Assembly (NCBI GenBank): GCA_009801015.1
Contig: VHZZ01010955.1
Coordinates: 4,976-27,979 of the forward strand
Origin: Silene noctiflora
Lineage: Eukaryota; Streptophyta; Magnoliopsida; Caryophyllales; Caryophyllaceae
DNA: 23,004 nt
Direction of reading: 5' to 3'
Below, in pieces: positions 22,113-23,004 of this stretch. The translations under genes and the position numbers were made by a program. Each line of letters starts with the position of its first letter. Position 1 is the first letter of the stretch. The notes under the pieces are model-generated. The model searched no databases and was not told where the DNA came from. It saw only the letters and a list, made by a program, of their open reading frames with translations.

Positions 22113-22379
22113 AAATAACTAATTACACAGAACGATTGAAACCTTGCCTCATGAAAATTCCATATTCATTAGGATTGAATCATCTAAATACCAGATTTTC
22201 ACAAGTTCCTTCATTTGCAATTGATGATTGAAACGTGTGAATCCCAGAATTGGGTGAGTAATAGTTCAGAATTGTAAATGATTGATATATTACGGAGTAG
22301 TAATAAATTGGGGTAAAATGATTGGGGGAACTGTTAGGAAGGGATTGGAAAATTTAGAGAATTGGTAAATGGTTAAATC

Positions 22380-22386
22380 ATTTATA
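22380..22386 (-). promoter_or_regulatory. Probable TATA box of the lipase gene
   Basis: TATAAAT on the minus strand lies about 270 bp before the start codon. It would put transcription start near 22350 and give a 5' leader of about 240 nt. A G-box lies just upstream of it. Confidence 0.4.
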
Positions 22387-22402
22387 AAAACGATCATGTA
22401 TG

Positions 22403-22408
22403 CACGTG
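22403..22408. promoter_or_regulatory. G-box CACGTG upstream of the lipase gene
   Basis: The palindrome CACGTG lies about 17 bp upstream of the TATA-like site, a fitting position for bZIP, bHLH or PIF binding. The receptor kinase gene also has a G-box near its TATA box. Confidence 0.4.
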
Positions 22409-22933
22409 AAAGTATATTTAGTCGGCAGATATTCATTTAAGATGGGTATACTTAAATAGGTAAATCGGATTGAGTTAGTTTAGGTTTGCTGTTTTCGGAG
22501 GTTTGAGTTATTTTCAGGTCAACTATTATCAAATTATCCATGAATAATAATCTGTTTGCAATAATAAACCTTCAGGTCGGTTATAGTGGGTCAGGTCAAT
22601 TCAGGTCAAGCTCCATAAGAGCTTAGAAGTACGTGTTAGGAGTTAGAACCATTCTACAAGAGGACGTTATTGGAGTTTCTTTCCCCGTATAGTGCTTAGT
22701 TAATTTTTATTTCCGAGATTAATTCCATCTTTTGTATAAGTAAATAAAGAATTGCCATCTATTTATGTTGCGTGGCAATCAACATGGGTATTGAATTGAA
22801 TAATGGGCAACAGATACTGATGTATTCGATATTCAAGAGTTGAGTAACCTCAAATTTTGAGAAAAAAAATAACAGAATGGAAAATGAGATAGCAGTTATA
22901 GCACTGAATGTCCGAATGGTACAAAAAGGCTAC

Positions 22934-22952
22934 TCATACACGAGGTGTATGA
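22934..22952. repeat. Short perfect inverted repeat TCATACAC-GAG-GTGTATGA
   Basis: Two 8-bp arms flank a 3-bp loop, and a further CTCATACACG follows 17 bp on. This could be the end of a MITE cut by the window edge. The other end is not visible. Confidence 0.4.
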
Positions 22953-23004
22953 AAATCTCATACACGATCAATGACAATGCGCCATGTGGCAAACTAGAGT
23001 TAAT

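Larger units (their letters stand above)
22113..23004. other. 5' leader, promoter and spacer beyond the lipase gene
   Basis: No gene is seen here. The first 270 bp should be leader of the lipase transcript. Farther out, repeated CAGGTCAA/TCAGGTCGG-type words at 22517-22610 resemble worn repeat DNA. A short inverted repeat lies at 22934-22952. Confidence 0.5.

Overview
This window reads as nuclear DNA of a flowering plant. It holds AT-rich spacers, two multi-exon genes with GT/AG introns, and many non-autonomous plant transposons (Stowaway, hAT-like and Tourist-like MITEs). Both proteins closely resemble eudicot families. The repeat style (ACGGAGTA-type ends, GAGACGGTCTCTC-type ends) makes me lean towards Caryophyllales, but that is a weak inference. 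Four single N bases (1903, 3090, 3225, 3302) mark an unfinished assembly.

Layout. Positions 1-2081 hold LTR-retrotransposon-like DNA on the minus strand: an LTR-type end at 470 abuts a second one whose end is at 2081. Positions 2864-5125 are a dense cluster of small DNA transposons: three hAT-like, one Tourist-like and one poly(T)/poly(A) foldback. Positions 5126-7361 are non-coding, and their last ~120 bp hold a G-box/ABRE and a TATA box. Gene 1 (7362-11101, plus, 5 exons, 868 aa) is a complete G-type lectin S-domain receptor-like kinase, of the Arabidopsis At5g24080 type. Gene 2 (22112-11669, minus, 14 exons, 771 aa) is a complete class-3 / sn1-specific diacylglycerol-lipase-like membrane lipase, probably of the At1g05790 type. 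The two genes converge, with 567 bp between their stop codons. Positions 22113-23004 hold the gene 2 promoter and a spacer.

How the genes could relate. Gene 1 would sense something at the cell surface through its lectin ectodomain and signal through a non-RD (HCD) kinase. Gene 2 would release fatty acid from diacylglycerol at a membrane. Both fit signalling roles, but nothing in the sequence shows that they act together. Their link here is the tail-to-tail arrangement, which could give overlapping 3' ends.

I see no prokaryotic-type system, CRISPR array, rRNA or intact tRNA, and I do not claim an undescribed biological system. The most unusual things are structural. Two A-tracts are each flanked by perfect short direct repeats, like retroposition scars with almost no body. 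In intron 1 of gene 2 the 3' half of a hAT-like MITE plus its flank is tandemly duplicated. A Stowaway MITE is nested in a foldback element in intron 10. In the lipase, Glu543 sits where related DAG lipases have the catalytic Asp.
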